Shown piece by piece: positions 20,992-31,407 of a stretch of 64,000 nucleotides of DNA. The stretch covers positions 310,001 to 374,000 of the forward strand of contig JAIXMN010000025.1 in assembly GCA_025716815.1 (NCBI GenBank), in the 5' to 3' direction. The notes under the pieces were generated by a model. That model had not been told where the DNA came from and made no database searches. It worked only from the letters and a program-made list of their open reading frames with translations. Each line of letters opens with the position of its first letter. Position 1 is the first letter of the stretch. Both the position numbers and the translations under genes were made by a program. Origin of the DNA: Dichotomocladium elegans (taxonomy: Eukaryota; Mucoromycota; Mucoromycetes; Mucorales; Lichtheimiaceae).

Positions 20992-23005
20992 TTACCAGGC
21001 CTGGTGCATGTATTTTTGAGTAGCTGCAAGAGCTTGATATCGAACGTCCTGGTCCTCATGTGTCATGAGTTCCATAACACGGTGCTTGGCACCAATGTCC
21101 TGCAAGATTCTAGAAATCATCCGTTTTAGTGCGCAAGATATATCCCGTCGCCTCCGATGGCCTCCCCGCCCCCCATCATCTAACTATTTTACCTTTTGCC
21201 AGCTTTTGATCCATACTTGGAATACTGTCCAATATCGTTGGCTGCTACGGCAAGCACAACAGCGTTCGTTGACGTGCTCAGGATGCGAGCAAGTGCTCTC
21301 AGCAGCTGGTAGTTATGTTCGTCTAGATTTGATGCATTCTCCTTCCAGAATGTCTCTGACTTATGAGGAGGCGACCATTCCAACTTGCCGGTCTCAATCT
21401 CGGATGCATATTGCTCAAAAGTACTAACAAGGCGGATGTTCATCCGTCTCTGTGCTGTGGCCTCGCACCTTATAGCCCATTACTTACCTAAGGCTCTGGA
21501 AATTTTCCTGGAGTTTCTCCTTAACAAAATCAATATCCTCCAAAATATCCGGATCGCTCCATTTGCGACTGCTCAGATTCTCTGTGAACGGGAGAAGTTT
21601 GGCAACAAGCATAGCAGCTAAATTCTCGGCAGGTGCCTTCTCGACAAGGTTCTGAAGAAAGAAAGACGTTCATTAGCTTATGGAGAACGGACGGCTTCCC
21701 CCCTTTCTTCTCTGTGGCACTTACTCGGAGCGTTGCAATAGAAACACGGATCACCTTCTCTTTGACAGCAGCCTTCGCAATATCGGTTATTTTAAGTACA
21801 AGATCGTATTGCCTTTTGTAATGACAGACATGAGAAGCTCTATTATTGGGTCGCTTACTTCGCTCCTTACTTGTTGATCTTCGCAGCAATTTCGGGCTCA
21901 AAGGACAAGAGCCACATGCAAAAGATGACTTGATATTGCATCTGCGGGCTCACAGTGGGTCGGTCGAGAATTTTGACGAGGCTATATAATATATAAGCAG
22001 CTGCGGATGACCACGTATGATATATAACTCACCCTTGTACAGCACCGGGGACAGCATAGAAAGGCAAGCGGAATTGGCGGACGCGGAGAAGCGACTCAAT
22101 CTCCTGCACCGCAAGATCAACGAACTCAGTCTGCTGGCTACCGAGTTGGCGCACAATCCATTGCCAAAGCTCAGTTAGATCAACCGCGCCAGGGCGGGGT
22201 GATGAGCTGCCATCATAAGCAAAAAGCTAGCGTTATTCCAAAATGCAGAGCCGATAAGCCGGGGTTGCGGGGGATACTTTACCACGCAAGGATGGTCAAG
22301 ATTTTGCTGGCCTGAAGCGCAGTGAACTCATCGTTCAAATGCATAGCCCTATTGCGCAAAAAGGTACATATATATATATATGCGTGAGTGACGTGTGCGA
22401 TACGCACGATGATCAATTTACTTGATAAAGGGTCCGTAGGGGTAACTGCTGTCCTCCGAAGCCACCTCGTGGAAAAACCGCGCATAGCTATCGTCAACTA
22501 ATGATGTGTGAGGGGGGGATAGGTAGGGTTAGCACCAGTTTGTAAAGAAGCTTTTTTTTTTTTACTCTTTCAAATAAAACATACCAGAAAGGATGGTATC
22601 TGAAAGCACGCACACGTACTGAATCGTGTCGGGCCTAGACAGTTTTTGAACCAGGTGAAGGATGAGCGATGCATAGGCTGTGCCATTGGTTTGGACTGCC
22701 GATTGCACTTGTTCAGGCGACCGCTTATCAATAGCTTTGATGAGCTCGACTTGATTGTGTGTCAGCAGGTTCGCGCGTTCATAGCCCTGACCGCAAGATG
22801 GCGATTAGACCCGCTCCCATTATCTCCCCGTAGCTTTTGCCGCCAGCCCATGCGTGTGCACCCCAAGGTGCCGATTGTCTCTACTTTTCAAAGTGTTGCG
22901 AATTACCTCCCAAAGCATCGACTTCTGTTTAATCTGGGCAGCCTTTTTCTCGAGGTAGGCATTGGTGACCAACGCGATGGGAACTTCAGGAACGTTGTCA
23001 GTCAT
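20992..23005 (-). CDS. VMA13: V-type proton ATPase subunit H
   Basis: Ten exons: 23005-22907, 22786-22585, 22497-22422, 22348-22283, 22227-22033, 21981-21871, 21812-21725, 21651-21488, 21423-21193, 21109-20992. All phases agree; the product is 449 residues, near the family's 440-480. Subunit H is a peripheral V1 regulator, needed for activity of the assembled vacuolar proton pump and for silencing free V1. Features: N-terminal YERANLLTHNQVELIKAID, armadillo/HEAT-like helices (QYQVIFCMWLLSFEPEI, VKEKVIRVSIATLR), and the signature C-terminal block LEWSPPHKSETFWKENA then AVAANDIGQYSKYG and MTHEDQDVRYQALAATQKYM. The acceptor of exon 5 is fixed by phase; a nearby alternative AG at 22208-22209 would break the frame. 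Confidence 0.93.
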
Positions 23006-23912
23006 ATTTGTATGCTAAGGAACCGAAAGTAAGGAAAAGAAAGGGGATCGGCTAAGCTGCTGCTTCTGTCCTGCGTGTGTGCGTTGTGTGTGCGTGCGTG
23101 TGCGGGAGGGCTCGCCCAAACACGCCCTCAAACCCGCCAGGACATGGCGGTGTCTGAAGTTTGCCATGAAGTTGGAGATGAAACTCCTTCAAACAACTAG
23201 AACGTAAATAAACAGAACTTGCGGGGGCGAAAAAAAATTGGGAACACACAATGGTAGCAATAAGGAAATCCAAATGCAAAGTAACTTTGTTCTCACTCTT
23301 CTTGAATGAAGTTAGTCAGCCTTGACCGCAATCCATTGTACACGTACGTTAGTTGGCAGGCCGACCGATCCAGACATGGTTTTCGAAATCAGACCAGATA
23401 AGAAGACCGTGTCCCCTCGCTCCCCCCACCCCGCTCGCGCACATACCTCGAGTTTCCCCACCCCCCGCATGTGCACAATGGACGAAGAAGAAGAAACCTG
23501 CAGAATGCGGCATGTGACACCTTACATGAGTCTTTCCCTCTTGTTCCCTCCACCGTCGGTCTCCAGCTAAACGATGCCCTTCGGTAGCACAAATGCCTGG
23601 CTAAAAAAAGAAAGATGCGCTTGTCGGGCAAAGCGCGACGAAATACGATTTAGACAATACGGCTGCGGTACAGCATGGACCTCGTCCCACTGTTTGGATC
23701 ACCCGAGGAAAGTTCTTGAACCACGTAGAAAACAGCCATGATATGTACCATTGATGGCAGATCAAACGTCTGGCTCATCGGTCAATTGATTGGGGGAGGG
23801 GTGGATTAGGAACCGGAAGAAGGACTAGTGAAACCCATCCTATTTTTTTTCGCTTTCCCAAGATTTTCTCTTTTTCTCTCTTTTCTCCATCTTGTTCTTT
23901 ACAGTCTCGGGA
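23006..23912. other. Bidirectional promoter region, no gene seen
   Basis: Between VMA13 (minus) and the BAG-domain gene (plus). GT-rich tracts near 23075-23105, C-rich patches and a T-rich leader just before 23913. No conserved frame. Confidence 0.4.
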
Positions 23913-25694
23913 ATGATCTATTATACATTTGCTGACCAGAACTTGCAACGAAGACCTGAAATCCAGCGTCATCTGTCGCTCGACGATTATTTGCAGCTCC
24001 AGATGCTACTTCGCCACGAGCAGCATCGGCGAGAACAGCAGGAGCAGTACCGACTCGCACAGGCCTTGCGTAATCTCAAGGTACTCAAGGAAAATTACCG
24101 ACGCGAACGGGCCCAGCGCATCCAGCGATACATGGATCTTTACTTGCCCCAAATGGCGTTGCTCGAACAGCAGCGACAAGAGGAAGCCTATTACCGCCTT
24201 TGTCTCGCCTCGGCACTCGAGCAACGCCAGACTCAGGAATTGTGGCGACAGTACCAACGCTCGCGCCAGTATTCCGAAGACATGGGTTTTGAGGATTTTC
24301 ATGCGCAGCAGCTGGCTCGGACCCTCAGGCTATTGTTTGGACAATTCGATAACGAGCAGGAAGACGAAATCGAGAAGGAGGAACAGCAGGAAAAATACCG
24401 AACTGGTGCCCATCAATATGACGACGAAGCAGATGACGAGTCACGTGTACGAGAATTGTGGGATATGATTTTACAGCAGCAGCAGGAACACCGTAATGCG
24501 GAGAATAAGGAAATGGAAGAAGAAGAATACAGCAGTTACGACGATGAAGCCGTGACAGATGAAGAGGAGCTGCCAGCGCAAGAGACTGCTGACAGGGATA
24601 GGTTCAATGTACCTAGTGGCGACGTTCTCCAAGATCAGGAGATCCCGGTGCCGACGGTCATCGGCGCTCCTGTGGAACCGAAAATGCTGAAGAACGACGA
24701 AGAATCTGATAGAACATTGAATGACGTGCGTGCCGCATGGCCATCCGAAAAACAACAGCAGCAACAACAGCAGCATCCAGAACCGGTCCATGTTCCCTCT
24801 CGCGGACAGTTGGACGACACTCGTCCCGGTATGGCTCCTGGCACTTCCATCCCCAGCAGAGCCGCCTTCACGTCGCCTTCACCACCACTCCAAGATCGCG
24901 TGTTGAACTTGAAGGATCTCCTTGATCAGCTGGTGGCGTCACGGAACGAGGTCCCAGAAGCGCGCCAGCAGGAGGTGGAAAATGTTTATGCTCCAAAGCA
25001 TGTCGTTACGGCAGCGGAACCCTCCGTTGATAAGCCGCAGACGCCATCCATCCAGGAAGCACCCGAAACTTTTTCATTTACGTCATCCACACCACCACCA
25101 GCAGCAGCAGCAGCAGCAGCAGAAGGTACTACGACTGACGAACCAGCAAAGCCAGGTCCAGAAGGTGCAGCAACAGCAGAGGCCTTTTCGACGGGTGCCG
25201 TCGCCGATTCGGCCGCAGAGCGTGTGCATCAAATCGCTGAGCAGCAGAAACAGAATTTACCTCCGACCGAACCCGTGATCCAGCACCCACAACTCCACGC
25301 GATAGAGTTGGAGCTCACGAAGATCGAGAAAGAGCAGCTCGAACCAATCCTCCATACACCTCTCCAATTCAAAACGTCTGGTCCTGAACAGACGCTGCAG
25401 CTAACGGCTGCAACCAAAGGCAACAGAGAGTTTTTGGGTTGTGAGGACCAAATTATGCGGATGATGCTCAAACTGGATGCGATCCCGTCTAACGGCGATT
25501 TGAACACCCGAAACCAGCGTCGCTCACTCGTCAAGAGGGCCGAAGCGATGTTGGAAAGGCTGGATGAGCACAAAGAACACGAATGGCAGAAGGAAAGGAC
25601 GTCTGCACAGAGCGCGACGACAACGACACGCGAAAAGAGGAAGAAGAGGAAACATCACAAAAGCAAAAAGAACAAGCATCACCAACACCATTGA
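23913..25694 (+). CDS. BAG-domain protein (Hsp70 co-chaperone)
   Basis: Single exon, 593 residues from the ATG at 23913; the frame is open from 23892 but has no earlier ATG. The N-terminal 250 residues are Gln/Glu/Arg-rich, largely helical or coiled-coil (EQHRREQQEQYRLAQALRNL), followed by acidic, Gln-, Pro- and Ala-rich linkers. The BAG domain lies at about residues 460-560: LHAIELELTKIEKEQLEP, ATKGNREFLGCEDQIMRMML, KLDAIPSNGD and RNQRRSLVKRAEAMLERLD. The three-helix order and NR..L..E / LD.I...G / RR.LV motifs are those of BAG domains, which bind the Hsp70 ATPase domain and promote nucleotide exchange. The tail is Lys/His-rich. No ubiquitin-like domain is seen, unlike BAG1. Confidence 0.85.
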   Translation: MIYYTFADQNLQRRPEIQRHLSLDDYLQLQMLLRHEQHRREQQEQYRLAQALRNLKVLKENYRRERAQRIQRYMDLYLPQMALLEQQRQEEAYYRLCLASALEQRQTQELWRQYQRSRQYSEDMGFEDFHAQQLARTLRLLFGQFDNEQEDEIEKEEQQEKYRTGAHQYDDEADDESRVRELWDMILQQQQEHRNAENKEMEEEEYSSYDDEAVTDEEELPAQETADRDRFNVPSGDVLQDQEIPVPTVIGAPVEPKMLKNDEESDRTLNDVRAAWPSEKQQQQQQQHPEPVHVPSRGQLDDTRPGMAPGTSIPSRAAFTSPSPPLQDRVLNLKDLLDQLVASRNEVPEARQQEVENVYAPKHVVTAAEPSVDKPQTPSIQEAPETFSFTSSTPPPAAAAAAAEGTTTDEPAKPGPEGAATAEAFSTGAVADSAAERVHQIAEQQKQNLPPTEPVIQHPQLHAIELELTKIEKEQLEPILHTPLQFKTSGPEQTLQLTAATKGNREFLGCEDQIMRMMLKLDAIPSNGDLNTRNQRRSLVKRAEAMLERLDEHKEHEWQKERTSAQSATTTTREKRKKRKHHKSKKNKHHQHH

Positions 25695-25826
25695 AACAAA
25701 TGGAGCTGCAATAAAAAAAATTTATGTTCTATGAGCGCAAAAAAAAAAGTACGGTGCAAGACATGAGCTTGAATGGCGCAAGAAGCCACCGGATATAGGT
25801 TTTCCTGATGATGCGGGCAAGATCTT

Positions 25827-25834
25827 TATAAAAG
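25827..25834 (+). promoter_or_regulatory. TATA box of the HPP gene
   Basis: TATAAAAG lies 96 bp upstream of the ATG at 25930, in a usual position for a core promoter element. Confidence 0.45.
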
Positions 25835-25929
25835 TTTAATCGATTTCGGTGTCCTCCGCTCCCCTCCCTCCCCCCCCAAACTTCTTTTCACGCATCGCTT
25901 TTGCATCTTCTTTATCATATCTTATCAAG

Positions 25930-26846
25930 ATGACCGATGCCGTTAGTTCAGATTCTCTCGCCAAATCAAAACTGTGGTTTCTCCATCGCTTTCTAGGCAG
26001 ACGGCGAGATAAGCCAAAGGCCCTCCCGCTTTGGCGTACCTGCCTTTGGTCGTTCATAGGGGCCTTTCTGGGCATTGCCTCGATCGAAATCCTCTTCACA
26101 TACTCCATTTACTTTCATGACAAGCACAATGTACCCGTGATCGTTGGTAGCTGTGTAAGTTCCCTTCATATTTGTGCCCATTGCCACGTGGTGCTTTATT
26201 ATTATTATTATTTCCAAGTACTGCTGCCTATGGGAAACTAGTTTTCTCACTCATTCTCAATCAGGGTGCAACTGCCATTTTGATCTACGGTGCGATTGAT
26301 GCGCCTCTTTCACAACCTCGCAATGTCATTGTCGGTACCATCATTGCGTCGTTTGTCGGCATTGGCGTTTCGAAGCTATTTCTTGATATCAACACGCCTC
26401 CCGAAGCTGTGGATCACGTCCGGTGGGTCGCTGGGGCGACGGCGGTCGCGACGACGCTCGTCCTGATGCAGACCGTAAAATCCCTCCATCCACCCTCAGG
26501 GGCGACCGCGCTTCTGCCGATAGTGACGCCAGAGGTGAAGGCATTGAGCTGGTATTACATCCCGGTGATGATTCTCTCGTGCACAATCATGATCGTCATT
26601 GCTCTCCTTGTCGACAACGTCGAGCGAAGGTATCCTCTGTACTGGTGGTCTCCCAGTCCCCCGCCTGAGACAGACGACGTTCTGAACCTTGACATCGAGA
26701 AGAGCCAGCGCAGACAATCTTCGCCATCCATTCAATCCAGCGAGACCCAATACGCAGTGCCCGTCTTTGGCGATATTCCCCCGGGTGTCCTCGATTCCGA
26801 AGAAGAAGCTGTTCTCCGCCGCATCTATGAAAAACTCAACCTGTAA
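25930..26846 (+). CDS. HPP-family integral membrane protein
   Basis: Two exons, 25930-26154 and 26265-26846, give 268 residues (phase 0). The N-terminus is cytosolic. Four or more membrane helices follow: LWRTCLWSFIGAFLGIASIE, then across the junction VIVGSC|GATAILIYGAID, VIVGTIIASFVGIGVSKLF, and VRWVAGATAVATTLVLMQTV. The HPP motif is LHPPSGATALLP, and the last helix is YYIPVMILSCTIMIVIALLV. The APLSQPRN and HPPSGATA motifs define the HPP family, whose members in bacteria and plastids are linked to nitrite transport; fungal roles are unclear. The cytosolic tail (about 75 residues) is Ser/Pro/acidic. Confidence 0.9.
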
Positions 26847-27747
26847 ACCGTTCCATTTTTAGTATTTTTATTTGTTAACTTTATTGGGGGTGGCGGTTGT
26901 TTCAACTCATTCGCCGGCCAAAAAAAAAAAAAATGGACGCTGGCCCACCCCCCTTCTCCGCCTTACCTCAATTCATCTTAATAATATTCATTCTTGCATT
27001 GTTTCTCATTCCGTATTTCTTATCACTCGGCCATGTCTCTGATGAGAGGAGTCACACACGTACGGATGGATTCTGAGCGAGAACCTTCTTCATGTGCGAG
27101 CGTGTAACTTGACGGAACGCTTAGGTTACACGGTTATTCCGAGAGAGAGAGAATTGGCTGCAACAATGACCGATGGGGGAAGGACATGCGCGTGTGGTAC
27201 ACCAAAATTTGTAGGATGGTAATTAGCGATATTCCTTTCTCTTTCTACTCACCGCCCTCTTTTTTTTTTGCTGAGTGGGAGGAAATTGAAGCGCTTTGGA
27301 TGAGCCCGCGTTTCTTGATTGACTGTTGTTAGATTTGTGTTGAGTGAGTGTGTGTGTGTATGATAGGGCATCTGCAGTCTACCCGATCGGCAAAAAGGGG
27401 GGGGTGGGGTTGGTACCTGCACGACCAAAGAAAAAGGGCACGGGGTGTACTACTACAGATGGCGTGCAGAAAGTCCCAACTTGCGTGATTGGGTGCATTT
27501 TGCACAGTTTGCCTACTGCACTTGGCAAATAAATTACCCGAACTATCCCACGCCATTGTTCCAGAGAGAGAGAGACCCAAGGTTGCCTTGTCGGGTGCGC
27601 CGATGCGATATGGCATTGGAAAAAAAAAAAGAAATAAAACGGTGCTTTCCTCAATGAATTGGGGATCCCATATTAGCATGAAGCACAGCATGGCATGGTC
27701 CCAAGAAAGGGACAACTGCAGTTCATCAGTCCCCAAAGAACGTCGGC
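26847..27747. other. Gene-free spacer
   Basis: A- and T-homopolymers, CA/TG-rich patches (27335-27360) and GA repeats. Open frames lack conserved content. Confidence 0.4.
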
Positions 27748-27981
27748 ATGTTCAGGGACTCCAATTGTTCACCTTCTCCAACCACGCAGGATTCCCTGAC
27801 TGTCCAAGGATTGGTTTGCAAGCTTACCGAAGCATTCACTGTCCTCTCACGACACGCTTCATTTTACAACGTCGAAACGCCTGGCCACATGCAACGCAAA
27901 GCACGCGTTGCTAGGCAATACGATGATCCCATCTCGGTTGTTAGACCCGACAGGCCCTCTTTCGCATTCAACGCTTCGTAG
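27748..27981 (+). CDS. Candidate small gene, 77 residues, unknown
   Basis: The frame is open for about 104 codons; the first ATG is at 27748. The product has a Ser/Thr/Pro start, then a well-mixed helical segment (LTVQGLVCKLTEAFTVLSRH), then ASFYNVETPGHMQRKARVAR and a C-terminus PISVVRPDRPSFAFNAS. Composition is protein-like, not low complexity, which is why I list it, but no family is recognised and no promoter stands out. It may equally be an exon or a relic. Convergent with the candidate at 27998-28351. Confidence 0.28.
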   Translation: MFRDSNCSPSPTTQDSLTVQGLVCKLTEAFTVLSRHASFYNVETPGHMQRKARVARQYDDPISVVRPDRPSFAFNAS

Positions 27982-27997
27982 GTGCAGAGTGCGCACA

Positions 27998-28351
27998 TCA
28001 ACCTGCGGCGTCCTTCTCTTCCTTCTCCTTTGCATTGCCTCGATCTCCTGAGCCATGGGATGTCAACCCTACGAATGCATCCCATGGCTCAGGATGATTT
28101 TCATCTTTGACAACAAACTTTTGGACAAGAGTGCATGCCAAGTCAGCGGACGACATGGCTGCCTGAGGAAAGCAATTCTTCCTCCCCCGTCCATTTCCAC
28201 CCATACCTTCGTGGGGAGGAAGAGGTACCCGGTCTCTCGTCCCCAATGGGACAGCTGCAGAAAGCACACAGGATGGGACCAGGTCAAAGAGACCACCTAC
28301 ATGTAACGTATCTTCCGTAATGGTGATGATGATCTCTCTGGGCAGCGCCAT
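27998..28351 (-). CDS. Candidate small gene, possibly three exons, unknown
   Basis: The minus-strand frame is open for 117 codons. A spliced reading is also possible: 28351-28301, 28254-28207 and 28162-27998 (87 residues, phase 0), with GTAGGT/TTCTGCAG and GTATGG/CCTCAG borders and introns of 46 and 44 nt. In the spliced form the sequence reads PREIIITITEDTLHLSHWGR, then an AAMSSADLACTLVQKFVVKD segment, ending in a charged tail. No family recognised. The coding stretch contains a perfect 17-bp inverted repeat (28046-28094). Low confidence. Confidence 0.28.
   Translation of the reverse strand: MALPREIIITITEDTLHVGGLFDLVPSCVLSAAVPLGTRDRVPLPPHEGMGGNGRGRKNCFPQAAMSSADLACTLVQKFVVKDENHPEPWDAFVGLTSHGSGDRGNAKEKEEKDAAG
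28046..28094. repeat. Perfect 17-bp inverted repeat, 15-nt loop
   Basis: Left arm TCCTGAGCCATGGGATG (28046-28062) and right arm CATCCCATGGCTCAGGA (28078-28094) are exact reverse complements. The 15-nt spacer is tcaaccctacgaatg. An RNA from either strand would form a strong hairpin. Confidence 0.9.
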
Positions 28352-28894
28352 GTACTTTAATAAATTAATGGTTACTATGGTGTTCTACGCTATTGGCAAT
28401 GAATGCAATCTGCAACAGTAGCAGCTGCAGCTGCAGCTGCTGCATGTACATAATGGACCAGCATGAGCCGGGCTCGATCACTCTGCTTATCGCGCTTGAT
28501 GCGGTAAATTTTCCGTCCGCCGCCCACCCCCCAAGGGAACAACGAGTCCACGCTACTCTCCAGGAAAAGAAGGCAATCGCGATGCTGCGGGATGTTCTTC
28601 CTTTTGCCGCTCGTTAGGCGGCTCAGGCTTATGCAACGAGCATCAGGCCTTTTCAGCTAGTGTACAGTATCCGATGACAACAGGAGTAATACCGCCATTA
28701 AAAGCACACTTTTTTTTTCGTCTGCCTGGCTGCTCAGTCTATATCTTATGCGGGAAACACCGGATGTCGACGAAGAAGGTACTGTAACTGAAAGGAGCTT
28801 CCACTCTCCAGGTGAAACGTAGTAGTCCATGACGCTTGGCACATTTTAGGCTAAGTTTTATCCCACATTATCACCTGGTCCACCCAGGTACAGT

Positions 28895-29071
28895 ATGGCC
28901 ATCACGTATTCCTTGACTCCTTTCTCGGACAATGTGAGCGCCTTCATTGATCAAGACCCGATGCTATGGTCACTGAATGGCACGGAGGATATAGATATTG
29001 CCTTGGCGGATGGAGAGGGGGGGGAGAAAACACTAGCCGCCACGAAGACCATGACTGAGTTGGCGATGTAA
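28895..29071 (+). CDS. Candidate small acidic protein, 58 residues, unknown
   Basis: An ATG at 28895 opens a 59-codon frame ending in TAA at 29069-29071. The product reads MAITYSLTPFSDNVSAFIDQ, continues through DPMLWSLNGTEDIDIALADG and ends near MTELAM. It is acidic and free of simple repeats. It may be a small protein or an exon of a larger unseen gene; no family is recognised. Confidence 0.25.
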   Translation: MAITYSLTPFSDNVSAFIDQDPMLWSLNGTEDIDIALADGEGGEKTLAATKTMTELAM

Positions 29072-31407
29072 ATGATTTTTCAAATATCAAGATGGATATT
29101 GGGCTCGAATGGAATTAATCAACAGTCGAAAAAAAAAACCTTTTCAGTCCAGATGCATGTGTATCTTGCTCAATCTGAAGGAAGCATATCATATTCAATC
29201 CCATGATGGCACATGGATTGTATTGGCAACTCGGGTTATATTTACGCAACGCATGCTACGGAAGAGGAGTCGCTGAAGGAACTTTCTTCTTTACCTTGAT
29301 AAAAAACGGATCGCTGAAAAAAAGGAGCTTTAAAACCATATGACTTTGGATTATGACAGGCACGTTTGTGCGAACTTTCTGGACAATTGAGAACTGCAAT
29401 GCATAAAGAGGAACACGGTGATATTTTCCTGAGGATCCCGTCGCCGCGCCGCAGCTACGTCTTTTGCTTTATTTGGCATGAGCAACAATGATCGTGGTCG
29501 CCGACATCAAGCGGCTGATTCAGGAGATCATGAGTATCAATAAAGTGGACGTGACATATTGTACCTTCTTATTTCCAGGCAGCAGACGATAGCAACATCT
29601 ATTTTCCATTTTACAATCTCTGACAGTTGCGAATGGGGTTATTTCTAGCGTTTATTGTTGCACTGTGTAAACAGCACTGCAGATGTCAAACACGATGGTA
29701 ATATAAAAGAAGGAAGGGGAATGCTGGTATCTGTAATGCGCGTGTTGCAATAGTCATCGCATAAGACACAAGGTCAAACACTGGCCCATGTGGGGACTTG
29801 TCCTCCTGTGTTTACACGCGCGTTGATACATGCCACATTGTCATGAATAAATAAACATACCTTGACAACCTCCCACATGGTAATATATGGTGACACCGCC
29901 TGTCAGTATTCACTCTGACCTTTTCCCTTTTTTCATCAATAAAAACACAACCGCTTTGGTGTAATCAACTTTAGCTCCAAGCAAAGTTCAGATTGACAAT
30001 CCTTCGCGATACGCGTCCCAGGGTGAGTGGGTTTATCGCCCCCCCCCATCCCCACCCCAAAAATGAGCCATTTTTCTTCACCTCCCAGAGTCCCGCAGGA
30101 AAAAAAGACAGGAAACACAGCAAGAGATCAGCCTCTGGAGGGCATGTCGATGAATATAGACTCGTCCTATTCCTAGCCGCAGTACTCGGCACAATATTAA
30201 CTCTATATCTGGCAGTTACTTTTGCGTTCTCAACTTTGATTGCATCGTTTTGGCTTTTTACCTGATCCTAGTGACCACGAGGTCTCTATGAAAGCGTGGG
30301 GATCAAAAAAGAGGGGCATACGTTTTCCGGGAGAGGGCTACCCCCAGCTTTTTTGCAAGTACATACCAAGGAAAAAAAAGTGTGTTCGAGTTCCAACGAT
30401 TCCTCGTTCGTTGATGGATACGCAAAGAATCCCGAAGCAGACCGATTGAATGCCCATCACGATATAATATCCGTCTTTGACGCTCATGACACAGGCTCAA
30501 TCACCGCCATCGCCGCTGCCGCTGCTGCACCATCAACAGCATCCATTCGCGCTATCATCATTGATGGTCACACTTGCGGCGATGAACGAACTTTACAGCC
30601 CCCCCTCATGCCTCGCCCACTCTAAACTTTTTTTTTTATTTTGAAAAAGAACTTGGAAAAACCCAACATCCCATGTATGAGTAAACCATTGATGCTGTAA
30701 AGGGCGATAGACAGAAAAGGCGGTGTGGTGGGAGAGGAGGATCTTTGGTGATATAGAAACCCTACCCATCCCCCGAATAATGGGATTCCTTGAAGTTTTA
30801 TCAGAGACAAAACATTCTGTGTGACTCAATAAATGATTGATTATTTATAAAGATTACCGCTGTACGTATAGTGCAGTACAGTACTTTTCGTTTCATAATA
30901 GCTGAGATGCTGTGCGAGTACAGTGTATGCATGTGGATACGACAGCTGCTCTTTGTAACATCGATACTTGAAGTTTCTCCAACAGTGGATCCTTTAGGAC
31001 AATCAAAAGACTCCTCGGATACTCCCTTTGATTTGACGTATAATGCGCGCGAATGTCCTCCCCCAATCGCTCCCCTCAACCATGCAGTCGTTAGCCTCAA
31101 GAAGCAACCGCACTCGTCAATAACATGGGCCCCTAGTCAAGAATTCGAATACCGCATTTCAGAATGTTCAATGTTTATCGCGAAGAACCATTAATCCCGA
31201 AAAAGCTGGCTGTTTTTATCATAGTGAACTGAATATGTTTTATATGCAACGCTTGCTTCCATATATGCATTTATCATCTTACGCAAACAGTGCTTGAGCA
31301 CCCTACAGCTTCTGGATTGGGTGGGTGGGGGCATGCTGCTTTGATTTTGAGGGCGGGAAAATTGTGTGGGTATGTACATCGTCATATGAACAAAAAAAAA
31401 TCATTTA
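29072..31407. other. Gene-poor stretch with one unresolved plus-strand candidate near 29.95-30.63 kb
   Basis: A good intron (GTGAGT at 30023; CTCCCAG at 30082-30088) joins a short exon (VQIDNPSRYASQ) to a downstream segment. Nearby frames encode a hydrophobic helix (LVLFLAAVLGTILTLYLAVT) and, after stops, a Ser/Ala tail ending at 30625. I could not find one frame-consistent model. No other features are supported in this stretch. Confidence 0.35.

Noticed and set aside
22201..22210. Alternative acceptor AG for VMA13 exon 5
   Set aside because: It puts the following conserved sequence out of frame; the upstream acceptor at 22228-22229 keeps phase.
30380..30410. tRNA B-box-like sequence (gtgttcgagttcc)
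   Set aside because: No A-box or cloverleaf-forming arms upstream within tRNA length.
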